DNA from: Gigaspora margarita
Lineage: Eukaryota; Glomeromycota; Glomeromycetes; Diversisporales; Gigasporaceae
Length of the DNA stretch: 64,000 nucleotides
NCBI GenBank assembly: GCA_009809945.1
Contig: WTPW01000158.1
Location: forward strand, 561,124 to 625,123
Direction of reading: 5' to 3'
A program made the translations under genes and the position numbers. Positions 1 to 12,192 of this stretch are shown piece by piece. The notes beneath the pieces are model-generated. The model ran no database searches. It was not told the origin of the DNA and was given only the letters and a program-made list of their open reading frames with translations. Every line of letters begins with the position of its first letter. Within the stretch, counting starts at the first letter, position 1.

Positions 1-493
1 TTATAATTACATACTAAGGTTACTTAATAGCGACTAAGTTCAACAACAGAATTTTATACAATAAATCACGAAGAAATTATAATAATTTTAATACAAACCC
101 ACTTAACCTAAACCTTAGCTACATACTAGGCAATGCATAGCATTGTGTCTGGAGCTATCATGTGAGTGATCATTATATATTGAACCAATCAGCATCACAG
201 AAACGAACAGATGGAAATTGCAAAGTTACATTTTTGATATTTTGATCTACAATGCATCAAAAACAAAAGTTTGGTATCACTTTGCATAGACAATAAAGAG
301 TCCTCCACTATGCTCTGGACAATAATATATTGAGCAAGTTTTGTAACAGATTTTTTTATAGTAACATGATAGAATTATGATCATTCCAATGCAAAATAAC
401 TTGACCTTTATGAGGTCAATAGGATAACAAGCAAGTTCAGATCAGATAGAATTATGATAATCTTCAATTGGAGAGTGCAATATACAGTACTAT
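1..493. other. No gene seen; AT-rich intergenic DNA
   Basis: I see no supported open reading frame, RNA gene or clear terminal-repeat structure here. The stretch is AT-rich and ends where the foldback repeat begins. Confidence 0.6.
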
Positions 494-967
494 GTAAATC
501 AAAACTATATATGGTATCATATAAAAATCTATTATCAAATTTTTTTTTCAGATTGCGATCGATAGGTAATAATTTTATAATAATTAAACAAAATTTTAAA
601 TAGATGTACAGCCTTAACAGTTTGATAGTTTTAGATAAATTTTCGCAAAGACTAATATTATATCTTCGAACAAAGCTATAGAATCATTTCATTTATTTAA
701 ACATGAAAAAACTGTAATATGCTATGTATTTTTTTTTAAAGTGACAAAAGAAAGAACTTAGTTTAGTTTCATTTTTAAATAAATGACTCTATAACATTGT
801 TTGTAGTAACGTAATACTAGTCTTTGTAAAGTTTTATCCAAAATTATTGAGCCATTAGGGCTGTACATCTGTTTAAAATTTGTATTAATTATTATAAAAT
901 TATTATTTATCTTTTGAAAAATTCTTTAATAAATTTAAAATTTATTATATGACCACATATAGTTTTG
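494..967. repeat. Foldback (inverted-repeat) element, about 470 bp
   Basis: The two halves are imperfect reverse complements for most of their length. For example, TAGATGTACAGCC near 600 pairs with GGCTGTACATCTG near 860, and CAAAACTATATATGG near 500 pairs with CATATAGTTTTG near 956. The long arms and lack of coding potential fit a non-autonomous MITE or foldback. The hAT-like element at 970 is inserted at its right tip. Confidence 0.65.
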
Positions 968-969
968 AC

Positions 970-1252
970 CAGTGTTGTACGTTTTGGCTGTCCACAGCCT
1001 TTTTTGGCTTGTCCATGTCCAAAATTGTCCAAACGTCCAAGATTGTCCAAAGCTTGTCCAGGCTTTAATAATTAATAAATTTATCTAAAAAATATATAAC
1101 TATATATTTTTTTAGGTGCTGAACACATTCCAGTTAAAATTAAAATAGGTTATCTTAATAAAATTTTAAGTAATCTTTTTACTTTATTTAATTGTTCAAA
1201 ATTGTCCAAAATTGTCCAAATCATTGTCCAAAGCTGTCCCGTGACAACACTG
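970..1252. mobile_element. hAT-like MITE, 283 bp, 8-bp TSD
   Basis: The element starts CAGTGTTGTAC and ends GTGACAACACTG, which are inverted repeats of the hAT terminal form (Y-A-R-N-G). It is flanked by a perfect 8-bp duplication, GTTTTGAC, at 962-969 and 1253-1260. The interior has no ORF. Next to both ends are short direct repeats of the type TTGTCCAAA, likely subterminal transposase-binding repeats (inference). Confidence 0.85.
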
Positions 1253-1558
1253 GTTTTGACCATATTAAAAATCCTACACAGAATCTGCATTTTCCCAGCA
1301 CTATTTGACATTTGCTCAGTATCTCTTTTTCTTTTTACTTAATAGGTAGTGCAAATTCATTAGCAGAATTTTGCATAACTGTTGCCTCCTTTTTTTTTGT
1401 TAGCATTTTTTGTGCAATATCAAATTATGCATGTAGTTGAAATTCACATGATTAGAAAGTGCACATCAAACCACAAATTTAATTTTGGATATATACTGCA
1501 TCATAAATAAAGTAATTCAGAAAGAATAAACCTTTATCATTAAATATAAAGAACATAT

Positions 1559-2665
1559 TTAATGGGTATCCATTTGCCGTACTAAATTTAGTACAAAATA
1601 CTTAATTTAGTACAGTTTTAAAAGCTAAATTTTGTAAAATTTTGATTATTAACTTCAAATTAAATTTATCCAATATGTAATCCTATATTTATAAAGTGTA
1701 CTTGTTTTTTTAAATTTATAAAAGCTATATTAAAAAGTTTAAAAATGGTTTGCTACAAAAAGTGCAACCAAAAAATGACCAAAAACACTAAACAAAATTA
1801 TTAAATTGTGAATAATAAAAAATTTTATTTAATAAAGCTTCATTAAATTTTTAATATGTTGTAAAGCTAGTTTTTCTGATTCTAATGATAATAAAATCAT
1901 TAAAATTGGTTCTGTAGATAAAAAGTTATATGTTATTTAATTTTGCTAATTTTTTTATATGTTTTTCATATGTTTTATTATAAAAAAAACTACCTATTTT
2001 TAGACTGCATCACAATAAAACAGGTTTAATTGACTATGTTAAAAAACTATTATTTATTTTTTTAACTATTCAGAAATCAAAGTTAGATCTAAAATAATTT
2101 AAAATTTTAATTTTTTTATTTTCTTATAAATTTTTATACAATATAGCTCTTTTAGAGCTGTACTAAATTAAGTACAGCAAAATTTACACAAAATTCAAGA
2201 AGCTTAAGATCAATTTATACTAAAGTTTTATTCATAAATACTGCCAAAATTTGGCATGATAATAGTATTGGTTTTAATGTATATATTAGCAAAATTTCAA
2301 ATAAAATTTTTAGTTTGTTAGGCCAGTCCAATTTAATTCAGAAGTACCAATTTAATTTAATGGTTTACATTACCCCCCCTCCTTAGAGCTCCCCCTCCCT
2401 CATAGTAAAAAAATTTTTGACAGATATACATAGTACTACAGAAAATTTCAGAAAATTTTTATATAGTCCTGGAACAAATCGGAAAAATTTTTTTTTGAAA
2501 AAAATTTTTTTAAAATTTTGCTATATGAACCACCCCTCCCTCCCCTCCCTCTTTTGTGAGTAGGATGTAATGTAAACCACTGAATTAAATTGGTCTGTGC
2601 CTTATTGTAAAATAATTTTTTTTAATTTGTACTAAATTTAATACAGAAGGCTAACAGATATCCAT
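1559..2665. mobile_element. 1.1-kb non-autonomous inverted-repeat element
   Basis: Left terminus TAATGGGTATCCATTTGCCG plus ACTAAATTTAGTAC (1559-1595) matches the reverse complement of the right terminus at about 2628-2665, TACTAAATTTAATACAG through GGATATCCATTA (reading the shared pattern). A further internal copy of the TACTAAATTAAGTACAG motif lies near 2160. There is no coding potential. A second, smaller inverted-repeat element (2321-2606) is nested inside. The exact target duplication is unclear; TA or TTA would fit. Confidence 0.6.
2321..2606. mobile_element. Nested small MITE with C-rich subtermini
   Basis: Arms of about 40-50 bp are inverted: CCAATTTAATTCAG and GGTTTACATTAC on the left pair with GTAATGTAAACC and CTGAATTAAATTGG on the right. 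Just inside each arm is a C-rich block (CCCCCCTCC near 2375, CCCTCCCTCCCC near 2534). Similar C- or G-rich blocks next to terminal motifs recur near 45920, 58445 and 60580, so this may be one dispersed family. There is no ORF. Confidence 0.55.
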
Positions 2666-2897
2666 TAATTTAGAATTTTTTATTTTTTTGTATAAGTGAT
2701 ACATTACATCCTATTAAGATCTGGTGTAATGTAAAATCAAAAAAAATAAATTAATTCATTAGTTGGTTAGGATAGCTTTTTTAGCAAAGAGTTTTTAACC
2801 AAAAATTTTGTAAGGAATTTTTTTTGTTAGAGCACAAGAGATAGTTTCATAGACAAATTTAGCGTTATGACTGATTTTCAAAAAAAATCATAATCAC

Positions 2898-3027
2898 TAG
2901 TGTTCTGCAAGATCCAATACAAGATCCAGATCTGATCTGTATCCGGTGCTTCAGATCTAATCGGATCCATGATTTATAAAATCCACTGGATCCAGAGGAT
3001 CTGATCCAAAGATCTGTTTGGATCCAT
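2898..3027. repeat. Left subterminal GATCC-rich region
   Basis: Repeated GATCC, AGATCTG and GGATCC words on both strands begin at the TAGTGTTC terminus. This mirrors the right end (15446-15566). By analogy with hAT and related transposons, such arrays may be transposase-binding sites (inference). Confidence 0.7.
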
Positions 3028-3060
3028 TCACGCAGATTGGTTGTACTTTGCAGACTCTCA

Positions 3061-3905
3061 TACCAGGAACGAAGTGCATGGTTAAGCAGCGTGTGAAGTG
3101 TTTCTGTACAAATCTGTGCTTTTGATTGGATGTTTCTTTTTTAAATATGTCATATGATTTGCTTATTCTATATTTAATTTTTATAAACTGGTTTTTTATA
3201 CAGAATGTAACTATAACTAATTGTTATCGCATTTATAATATGTATATATATAATTAGAAATTGCATATGGGCTTTTTCACCCATATGTGGCTCAATTTTT
3301 TTTCTATTTTGCACATGGGGCTTCTTATTTATGCATTTATTTGTATCGCTTTTTCCCCTAATTTGTTTTCAGATTTACCTGTACCAGGAGTGGAGTACAA
3401 CGAAGTGCATGGTTATCTAAAGAGTGAAATGGTGTGAGCAAATACGGTTCTTTGATTGGTTGTGTTTTCACATGATGTTGTGGAATGCAATATTTTGGAT
3501 TTGCTTTTTATGTTGAACCGGTTTGGTATGACTTTTTTACGTATGTACGTGCTGTTCATGCGTAATTGTTCCTGCAAAGGGGACTATTTTTAAGTGAGTA
3601 TTTCGGGTTTACATTTTGTGCCTGTTTATCACGTAGGGGGTTGATGTTTAAGGGGTTCGGTATGTGGTTACAGTAATTTTTTTTTTGCTCAAAATCTTTT
3701 TTATAAAAATGTTGAAATTCTGTTTTATACCAGGAACGAAGTGCAACAAAGTGCATAGTTATCTGAAGAGTGAAATTATGTGAACAAATACAGTTCTTTG
3801 ATTGGTTATATTTTTGCATGACATTGTGGAATGCGATGGTCCGATTTGCATTTTATATTAAACTGGTTTGATATGACTTTCATAAGTACGTACGTGCATA
3901 GCAGT
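3061..3905. repeat. Three imperfect direct repeats, spacing 320-345 bp
   Basis: Copies begin with TACCAGG at 3061, 3382 and 3728. Copies 2 and 3 share about 170 bp (GAAGTGCATGGTTATCT, then TCTTTGATTGGTT, then GTACGTGC). Copy 1 is shorter and more diverged. Related sequence, part direct and part inverted, reappears at about 13155-13260. No coding function is seen. Confidence 0.7.
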
Positions 3906-4946
3906 CACACGATTTGTCATGCAGATCACTGGGGTAAAATTTTTAATATGAAATTTGAGTGATCGACATGCCTATTTTTGATAGTAAATTGCATAAATTG
4001 CAATGGTAGGCTTTTTTTAATCGCTATTTTTAGGGGTTTCTTAAAAGGAAACCGCGCTCACAAGACTAGATAAAATTGCTTAGCTATACAAATACTTTAT
4101 TGATTTGTAGCTTTAACAAAGAAAAAAAATAAAGCGAGAAAGATCATGACCTCAAAAAGAGCCTTTTATTCAAAAATACACATACTCGGTTGAGATCATG
4201 AATTTCAAGGAACGTGAATTCAGAACTATTATCGTTTCGGGTTTGTTCACACCCAAATCTCAACTAAGATCTATTTTTTATTAATAATATACAACATTAG
4301 AGTAGCTGCATGACACAATGGTGCTAAAACCAGGAATATTATATAAGTACATTTGCCATTTCGTTCATATGAAGGCATTTATTCATTTCAATTATTTTTT
4401 CATTCTAATTATTTTTCGACAAAAGAAAAATTTGCCAAAAATAGGTTCAGAAACTATTTTGTTTCTTTTCGCACACATGACATCCCAACAATCAGCAGTC
4501 TTACTTATTTGGGAGACTTGATACTTTTGAAAGAACTTTCTTTGACAAGAATAGTTATGGTGTTATGCTTTATACACCTTATTGGGTCGACAGCTTATAG
4601 TCAGCAATTGACAACTGTGGATTTGGTAGAAATGTCAACTGGAAGTAGACTAACTTTGAAGTTGTAATTTATAATGGCTTGCAAAAGAATGTGCTGAATC
4701 CTGACTGGTACTTTGTACATAATGTGATAAAAATTACATGAGATCTGATACTGAAAAATAAAATAAGTATAAGATCCATTTTCATTCAAAAGAAGGCATT
4801 TTTTCATTCTAATTATTTTTTATATCTTGTAAAAAATAGATAAGAGGAAGAAGCATTCGATGAGAAATGATCGCAGAAATAATTTTTAGTCGAAGACAAA
4901 AAATTCATTTTATTTCGAGTCCTATTCTTCATCAAGATTTATTGGG
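3906..4946. other. No supported gene
   Basis: Short open frames around 4318-4667 lack recognisable motifs and overlap each other in several frames. I do not consider them genes. A motif with GAAGGCATTT and TTTTTCATTCTAATTATTTTT occurs at about 4370-4425 and again at 4783-4830, suggesting a diverged local duplication. Confidence 0.5.
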
Positions 4947-4955
4947 GTGTCACAT

Positions 4956-5897
4956 TAGGGTGGTAACTCAACTAAGTAAATCAAAACTATGTGAGCAAAC
5001 AGCATGATAGAAATTTGGTTTGATTGGCCAAAAAAATGATCGATATTTTATAAATAACAAAATTTGATTGGTTAAAACTAGAGATTAACCTCACGTTATC
5101 TTGCGATACCCCTTTATGTTTTTTTTGTAAAACCGATTGACTGATTGATAACATCTAACACTTTAGAACTTGCTCACGTGAAGTTAGAAACTTTTAATCA
5201 AAAAAACTGTTGATTTTTATTAGCTGTTTCGTTTTAAAAGCCAAAAATTTAATGTAATATCTTTGTGTTACATACTGGCATTGTCAGAATCATTTCTAGT
5301 AAAAGTTGGTGGAAAACTTGATCCCACTTGATCCCGAACCTTTATATGAAAGCTATATTTCTAAAAAGCAATCTGGCAAAATTTTAGTTAACCTTAATTA
5401 TAAAAAACTGTGACTTGTTCCAATTCGAATTAAATTTTCTATTGTAAACCAATATAAAAAGTTTGTGTAACAGTGCTTTTCAATAGAAAATAAACAACCA
5501 ATAAAAACCAACTTCCACCATGCTTGAGCAAACTGTGTAATTTGACATATTATTATTAATATATTTATTAAAATTAATTACTTTAAACGGAGCAACTTAT
5601 TGAAAACCCAATGAATTACTTTGAAATTTTTACAAGTAACTTATTAAATGTTGGAGAATAAAGTTTCACTTTAGAATTTTTTATTATTATATAAGTTTTC
5701 TATTATTATATAAGTTTTGAAACTTTGTCTGATAGAACATCCAAATTTCATTGATTTTAGTAAAAAATTTGTATTTTAAATTAAATAAAGTAAAATTTAA
5801 TCGTACATTTTGATCTAACGAATAAAAAATTTGATTATAGTAAAATTACTAATATTTCTGACATAGTTTTGATTTACTTAGTTGAGTTACCACCCTA
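4956..5897. mobile_element. 942-bp MITE with long TIRs and 9-bp TSD (MULE-like)
   Basis: The termini TAGGGTGGTAACTCAACTAA and onward are inverted over about 38 bp with only one or two mismatches. The copies at 4947-4955 and 5898-5906 of GTGTCACAT form a perfect 9-bp duplication, typical of Mutator-like elements. If the first G is fortuitous, an 8-bp hAT-type duplication is the alternative, and the ends also fit Y-A-R-N-G. There is no ORF. It lies within the 12.67-kb element, so it is younger than that insertion. Confidence 0.8.
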
Positions 5898-5906
5898 GTG
5901 TCACAT

Positions 5907-7003
5907 CGACTATTTAATCAAAACTATGTTAGTTATATTGATCATTTATTATAATCAGTTTTTTATCAAAAAATTAAAATAATTTATCATAATTCTTCAT
6001 GCATTCTCGACAGACCCGAGATCCATTTTTAACCCAGTCGACAATTCATGACTATATTTAACTTTATTAATAGCAGCATCTGCTCGGTAATATTTTTGTT
6101 GTAAAAGTCTTATTTATATTCAATTCCTTTTTTACTTTTTTTGTTAAGGTTTATTGGTTGGCATTTCATAAATGTTTGTACGAACTAAGCACACCAAACA
6201 TGTTGGACAAGCATTCGAATGAAAATTTAAAATCGTTGACATTATTGTTATGACAATTGTCAAATGATTATTGTATGATACAAAATAGCTTTTATTAATT
6301 ATTTTATTATACGGATCATGCCGAATCAATAACTTAACCGGATCAGCCAAAGGAATTATAATAATAGCTATATGTAAAGATGCTGATTCTTTGGATCTTT
6401 CACATCTATTAACTATATAATATAATTAATATTGTATTGTTGATTCTTTTGAAATAAAAATAGAACAATCGACACATAATAAATAAATAAATAATAAATG
6501 TTAAACCTATACTTAACTCTAATGACAATAACTAGAATTAATTTGTCTGTAAAAATAGTAATTTTTTATGAAATGGACTTGTCTGTGGATTAATCGATTG
6601 ATGAATTAAGTTTTCTGTAAAGTAAATAAAAAACAATAAAATCGAATTAATGTAACCAAGCAAATGTTGGTATATAAAAAAATTTTATTTAAAAATGTAC
6701 TACCTATATTATGTCAGTATAAATTAAATGTTCTTAACCTTTTTTGTTTGAGATAAACCAGAGTTAGTTAGATATATATAGGTTTAGTTTAGAGTGTTGA
6801 CTCCCGATATGTTAATGATTAGAAGGGCTAAATCTGAATAATATACTTAAATGATTAATGTATCATCCGTTGATAGATGGACAAATCCAAGACAAATTAT
6901 TATAAATACTTCTCATATTCATCTTCTATACTGCAAAAAATAATATTGAAAAAATTATTAGTATTATCCATTTTTATAAAAAAAAAACAAATAAATAGCA
7001 ACT
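5907..7003. other. No gene; upstream region of transposase-like pseudogene
   Basis: AT-rich DNA with no supported ORF. It precedes the start codon at 7004 and may hold the promoter of the transposase-like gene, but I cannot point to a specific element. Confidence 0.4.
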
Positions 7004-10000
7004 ATGGAAGAATTTTTGTATGAAGTTTTATCTGAAGATAAAGAGGTTTATGATGAGTTTAGTCAAGAATTTGATACAAGTATTGAACATAAAACATATG
7101 ATGAGACACTCACATTTGATCACCATTCATTGAAAAATTTGCAAGAAATTATAAATCAATCAATTAATAAGTCAGATGATGAACTATTTGAAAATGATGA
7201 TAAAGTTGTTCAAAATGATGATAAAACAGAAAGACTTGAAGAATTTGAACAACCAGTGCCTCTTATCCCAAATCGTAATGTTAAAACAACACATTGTGTT
7301 ATTGTTGACAATGACAATGATGATAATATAATTCAAAGATGTACAGGACCAGGAGAACGTTATTTAAGGCAACTATCTGGTGCATGAGAAATTGATTCTC
7401 AAGCTGTAAAAGATGTTAAAAGTGATATTTCAGCACTAAGAATTTGGTTGCGCCATCTAAACTTTGATCAAAGAACTGTACATGAATATGAATCTAAAAA
7501 AGAACAATCTACTGATGAAAGTATAATAAGCTTACATTGCTGCCTATTTTGTAATAAATTAAAATATTTTTTTATACAAGGTAAAACATGTTTATTGCAT
7601 ATATGGAAAGTGTGTGAATGCATAATTAAAGCACCATGTATTGGTTTGTTCAAGTGCCTAGCAATAACTGAATATGAAGATCTATCAAAAAAATCACTTA
7701 TTAATGATAAACCACATTTTATTTGTACAAGCTGTTTTGTAAAAAATGGAGGTCATTTGCAAATTCGACCAAAAAAAAAAGGAGAAAGTCTTATTTCATG
7801 TGTAGAATGACAACTACATGAGACTGATACCAAGTCTGCTTTGAAGTTTTTAGCCAAGTGGATTGAACAAACAGCTGAATTAGAAGATGAATCTAAAAAA
7901 ATTAATATATTAAAAGAACTTGTTAAACTTTTTAATGATGTTACAACAGATAAATCTGAAATAGAAAATACTATAAGTACATCTTCTACAATATCTACAG
8001 TTCCAAGTTGTTTTTTAATAAAAACAGCATTTGCTATTAAAAAAATTGAAGTTAGCGAAGAACAAGATCAAGAACAATTATTAAAAAATATTTCATTTCA
8101 TTCACTAGGAGCATGCTTGCTTCTTCTATATTACAAGAATGATCTGAGCTAAAAAAAAATTATCATCACTTGAAGAGCCTAAATCTTTTGATGAATACTA
8201 TCTAGCTATGCCATCATCTTTTGTTAACTTTTTTTATGGATTAATTTTAACTATAAAACAAAAAATGTTGCAAGTATTAGCTAGAAAAAGAAAAGAGAGA
8301 AATATGCCTCCTCCACAGTTGGAAAGAAGAGAAATTGAGCTAATTTCATCCTTTTTTGCTTCTGTAATACTTACTATTGCTTTTNCTCATTGGAAAATAT
8401 NGTTTACGCATNTTCTTTCTTCTCTTTGTCNTCGACCAAAAATGATAGNAGTTTTGTACAAAATTCTTTATACAGTTCGAGTATTAGCATATGTTAAAGA
8501 TCATAAAGTTCGTACTCAAAAAAAAAGAATGCTTGCTGCAGATCCTCGGTTAAGAATAAATTTAAATCCAAATGTAATAAATACTGCAGCTATAGATAAT
8601 ATTGATTTAAAAGATGCAACTTTTCAATATGGTAATATTTTTGATGTTGTGCGCAATACTGCACATGCAACAGCACGAATGGTCTTTCAATACCAATATT
8701 CAGAGCTTGTTGATTTGGATGTTGATATAAGAAACTACTCTCCTTTTGGCATAAGTTCAATTATGGAACAATGCCAAATTACAGTAGATTGGATTTTTAA
8801 TCAACTAATTAATACGGGACAAACTTTTAATATTGAACATATTAATGAAGCTATTAAAGCCAATATTGATTCAACATTGTATGTAGGTCTTCCAAATGTT
8901 GTAATTCTTAAACCAGAAAAAGCTCCAAGCAAAGATGAGCATGTTCACAAAGCTGTTGATATGTTTTTAGAAGACTTCGGTTATACAGAAGATGGTATAT
9001 TAAATTTAGTATGTGATGAAGCAATTTATCGCTGCATGAAAAGTTATAAAAATAATGAACAAACTGTACATTGCATTTTGGGACAATGGCATACAAACAA
9101 GGCAATGTGCAGTGCAATAATTACTGCTTTTTCAGGTTATAGGCTTTTTGGACTTGCTACACAGCTCGGTGTTAAATTTCTTGATAAGCTTAAACAGGTT
9201 GTTGACTATCGAGCAACATTTCGAGTACTTGAGCTTCTTTGGACAGCTGTAGGAGTTGCAATTCATCAATATATTAAAACAGAAAATATTTCTATTAATG
9301 ATATCCCTAAAACAAACAATAATATTTCAAAAATATGGTATAATTTTTATTTGTGGGTAGAATATATGAAATTGCACAAACTTGGTATTCATATTGGAAA
9401 TTTTGATTTACAACTTCATAGCTTAATAGCATTTGCACCTTTATTTCATATTACAAGGAAATATAGGTATGCAGAATCAGTAGCACAATTCATAACAGAA
9501 CTGCGAAATGAGCNACAACTTCTTCAAANTCTTCNGACAGTACCTTCAATTAATTTAACACAAGAAGAACATTATTTTGCTTTTGATGAAGCTCTAGAAA
9601 CATTTGGAATAAAATTTCTAAAAGAAAATATGACTGGCTGTCAACAAATTTAGAAAATTTGGGAGTTAAACATCAAAGCAGCACAAACTGAATATGATCG
9701 ACTTAACTTGTTAATTTCAGAATTTAATAGTGACCAGTCAGTAAGCAGAAGTTCACGATCTATCAAAAGTTGTCAAGAAGTTCTTTGCAAACTAATTTGT
9801 AATCTTAAATTAGAATTTATCAACCAAAAACCAGAAAGTAGCATACTATTTGCAGAAACTACACAATTAACAGAAGATGGATACGGACAAAAATTACTTG
9901 CTATGAATTAGGAATCAAAAGAATAAATAGTATTCTTGAGCAAAAGACTTCTGTACAAGCAATTCTAATACCTATGAAGGTAAAAAATAAAAAACGTGTA

Positions 10001-10363
10001 AGAGCANAAACTAATCAAGCAGCAACAGAAGAAACTAATCAAATGGTAATAGAAGAATCTCAAGTTTTAGAACTAAATGATGATATGGAAGTTGAAGAAA
10101 TTAACCAAAACTTACAATTGGAATTATCATCTGGATTATCACATCAAAAAAGACAACATTCAATACATATACCAACAGATATTGAAAAACAAATTCTTAT
10201 GGAGCTCAAAAAATATAAAGATTCTACTGTATTACTCCAAGAAATTGTTGAAGATTTAGCTGAAAAGTTAGCAGTTCATACTGATTATTGGACTTCAAAA
10301 CGAATTCGGGATCGATGGTATAATCGCTATAAAAGAGTAAAAAAAAAAAAAATACAACCTTAA
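7004..10363 (+). pseudogene. Transposase-like orphan family protein, decayed
   Basis: A coding stretch of about 1,100 codons is recoverable across frames. The start ATG at 7004 opens an acidic N-terminus. A Cys-rich zinc-binding-like segment follows (CCLFCNK near 7540, HFICTSCF near 7715-7740). The core lies at 8208-9653 and includes AAIDNIDLKDATFQYGNIFD, a VCDEAIYRCM block, LGQWHTNKAM, VVDYRATFRVLELLW and FDEALETFGIKF. A C-terminal SANT/Myb-like helix pair ends in WTSKRIRDRWYNRYKR. Acidic residues followed by GQWHT resemble DDE/RNase H-fold transposases; a DUF6589-type relationship is possible but unverified. Breaks: in-frame TGA at 7385-7387 and 7808-7810, frame changes near 8130-8160, TAG at 9651-9653 and a frame change near 9900. 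Eight to nine ambiguous bases fall in the gene. It sits inside the 12.67-kb element in a position suited to its transposase. Confidence 0.7.
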
Positions 10364-10439
10364 ATTTAGATACAGTTGACTCTCTTGAAACTGATTCTGT
10401 CAAAACTGATAACCTGCTATAGTTTATTAAAAATAAAAG

Positions 10440-11040
10440 CATTAAATGCTTTATAACTTAATAGTATACAAATTATCTAAGATCATAAATTTAATACATT
10501 TTTTTAAATTAAGTTATTATTATAAAATAAANTAAATTAAATTTTTAATTAAATTATCATTATTTTTTATTTTTATTTTAATTAAATTAATTAACATTAT
10601 ATTTATTGTTTTAAATTATTTTATTATTTTTTTTAATATAAAACCTTTATTTTTTTTAACTTTTTTCAACTTATTTTTTTTTTTAATATTAAATATTTTT
10701 TAAAAAATTTTATTTATTTTTTTTTATTATTAACATTATATATATTATTATTTTTTAAATTATTTTAAAAATAAAACTTTTAAATTACTTTAAATTATTA
10801 TCAATTAACTTATATTTTTTTTAAAAAAAATTATCTTTTTAAAATTATTCTTTTTTTAATTAATTTTTAAATTATTATTTTAACATACTACATTTATATC
10901 CACTTTTTTTATCCATCATACCACCTAAATCTATTTATTATGTTACATCACAAATCTAACTATTGTGCTTATACCTAAATCTAAACTATTGTATTGCATC
11001 CTAAGTTTATCATAATGTAATATCGTGCTATATTCTTGAA
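10440..11040. repeat. Extreme AT-rich low-complexity block
   Basis: Long runs of T, A and TTTAATTAA-like words follow the transposase-like pseudogene. No gene or terminal repeats are recognisable. One ambiguous base is present at 10532. Confidence 0.7.
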
Positions 11041-11156
11041 GTTTAATTTCTCTTGGTTGTCAAATCATTTTTGCGGGCATTTTGATGAATAAGCAATCAT
11101 TCTTGATTTTTTTCCTTGCGATAGGAATTTCATTTAGTCTTCAATTTCAGGAGTTG

Positions 11157-11432
11157 TCCTTAAAATATTTTATAATTATTAAATTTCTGATTATTCGTTT
11201 TTAAAAATATAAATTCTAAATGTTGCCAAAAGCATAAAACTCTTTGAATAAATTTACCAAAAGATTTAAAATTTTTGTTGCTGAAGTTCACTTTAAACAC
11301 AACACNAGGATATAGAATGCCTTTAAAATTGCTGCNTAGATGGNANGCANTTTCTAAAATATTTNATAATTATTAAATTTCTGTCTATTCATTTTAAAAA
11401 ATATAACTTATCAATTCAAATGTTGGTTACCT
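11157..11432. repeat. Pair of direct repeats about 195 bp apart
   Basis: AAAATATTTTATAATTATT and the following 50 or so bases at 11161-11225 recur at about 11356-11430. The second copy contains several ambiguous bases (11344-11365). The function is unknown; it could be a duplicated element fragment. Confidence 0.6.
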
Positions 11433-11569
11433 AATGCACGAAGTTTGCTGGTGGGAAATACTGCCAGGTAAGATTTGAAAATTTGTTTTTAAAAATTTAT
11501 TAAGACTTCCAAAAATTTGTGAGAACATTTTGTAATTGTCTGCCAATTCTCAAAGGTGTTGTTTGACAT

Positions 11570-11725
11570 CTGGAAGGCGCTAGCGGCTTGAAACCAAACA
11601 AGATAAAATTTTTGCAGGGCAATATTAATAAAGGGGAAGAACTTGTTAATTCTTTTTCCCAAGCCACGACCCCCAACAAAAGCAAGAATTCGAAAAACAA
11701 TGAAAGGGCAAGGAGGAAGAATTGA
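11570..11725 (+). pseudogene. Unassigned coding-like remnant, 51 codons
   Basis: This open frame begins LEGASGLKPNKIKFLQG and ends in a basic tail before TGA. Its composition looks protein-like, but upstream continuity is lost and I recognise no family. Overlapping minus-strand frames look like shadows. Confidence is low. Confidence 0.25.
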
Positions 11726-11911
11726 GAAGTATATGGCTTCCATTATTTGCAATTGAAATACCATCAAGTATTCATTTGTTTTTGTTTTTTTAATCAGTAT
11801 ATTTTGAGCTTAATTCATTGCATTTCATATGACTTTCGAACTATAAAATTTTATATAAATAAATTAGTTTAATATCTGATATGTTTAATAAACTATACGA
11901 TTAACAATGAT

Positions 11912-12192
11912 TTAACTTACTTCTTTCAAAAAATCATGAGAATTTTTACATTCTTTTCAAGTTTTCGTATTCTATCCAACCAGGTCACAGAAAATACAGA
12001 ACTAAATCCTTGGCCAATTTTTTTAATATTATTTAGTCTGTCAAATGGAATCTCTTCATACATACAAATTCTAAGTTGAAACCCTTTCTTTCATAAAATC
12101 ATCAATCTTCTTATTTCTACTTGTCCATTCTTGAATTGTTATGTCTAGATCACATGCCTCACATGCCTCATACCAAGTTGGCGTTATTGCTT
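11912..12192 (-). pseudogene. Protein kinase N-terminal remnant (AMF-type)
   Basis: Read on the minus strand across one frameshift. First a Cys-containing segment (WYEACEACDLD), then EWTSRNKKIDDFMKER, then IPFDRLNNIKKIGQGFSSVF and SVTWLD, then HDFLKEVS before a stop. The order Cys motif, W-T-S-x-N-x-x-I-D, I-P-x-x-R-L-x-N-I-K-x-I-G, glycine loop is what I know from the large tyrosine-kinase-like families of Rhizophagus. The glycine loop is degraded (G-Q-G-F-S-S instead of G-x-G-G-F-G), and the rest of the kinase domain, with its HRD and DFG motifs, is absent. It is a truncated pseudogene, possibly captured inside the 12.67-kb element or an older host relic interrupted by it. Confidence 0.6.

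Noticed and set aside
2898-3030. The GATCC-rich region as a complete small MITE by itself
   Set aside because: No inverse of TAGTGTTC was found on its right side. The only partner is at 15566, with matching 8-bp flanks.
4318-4667. Overlapping plus-strand ORFs as genes
   Set aside because: No motif, competing frames, and overlap with a locally duplicated AT-rich motif.
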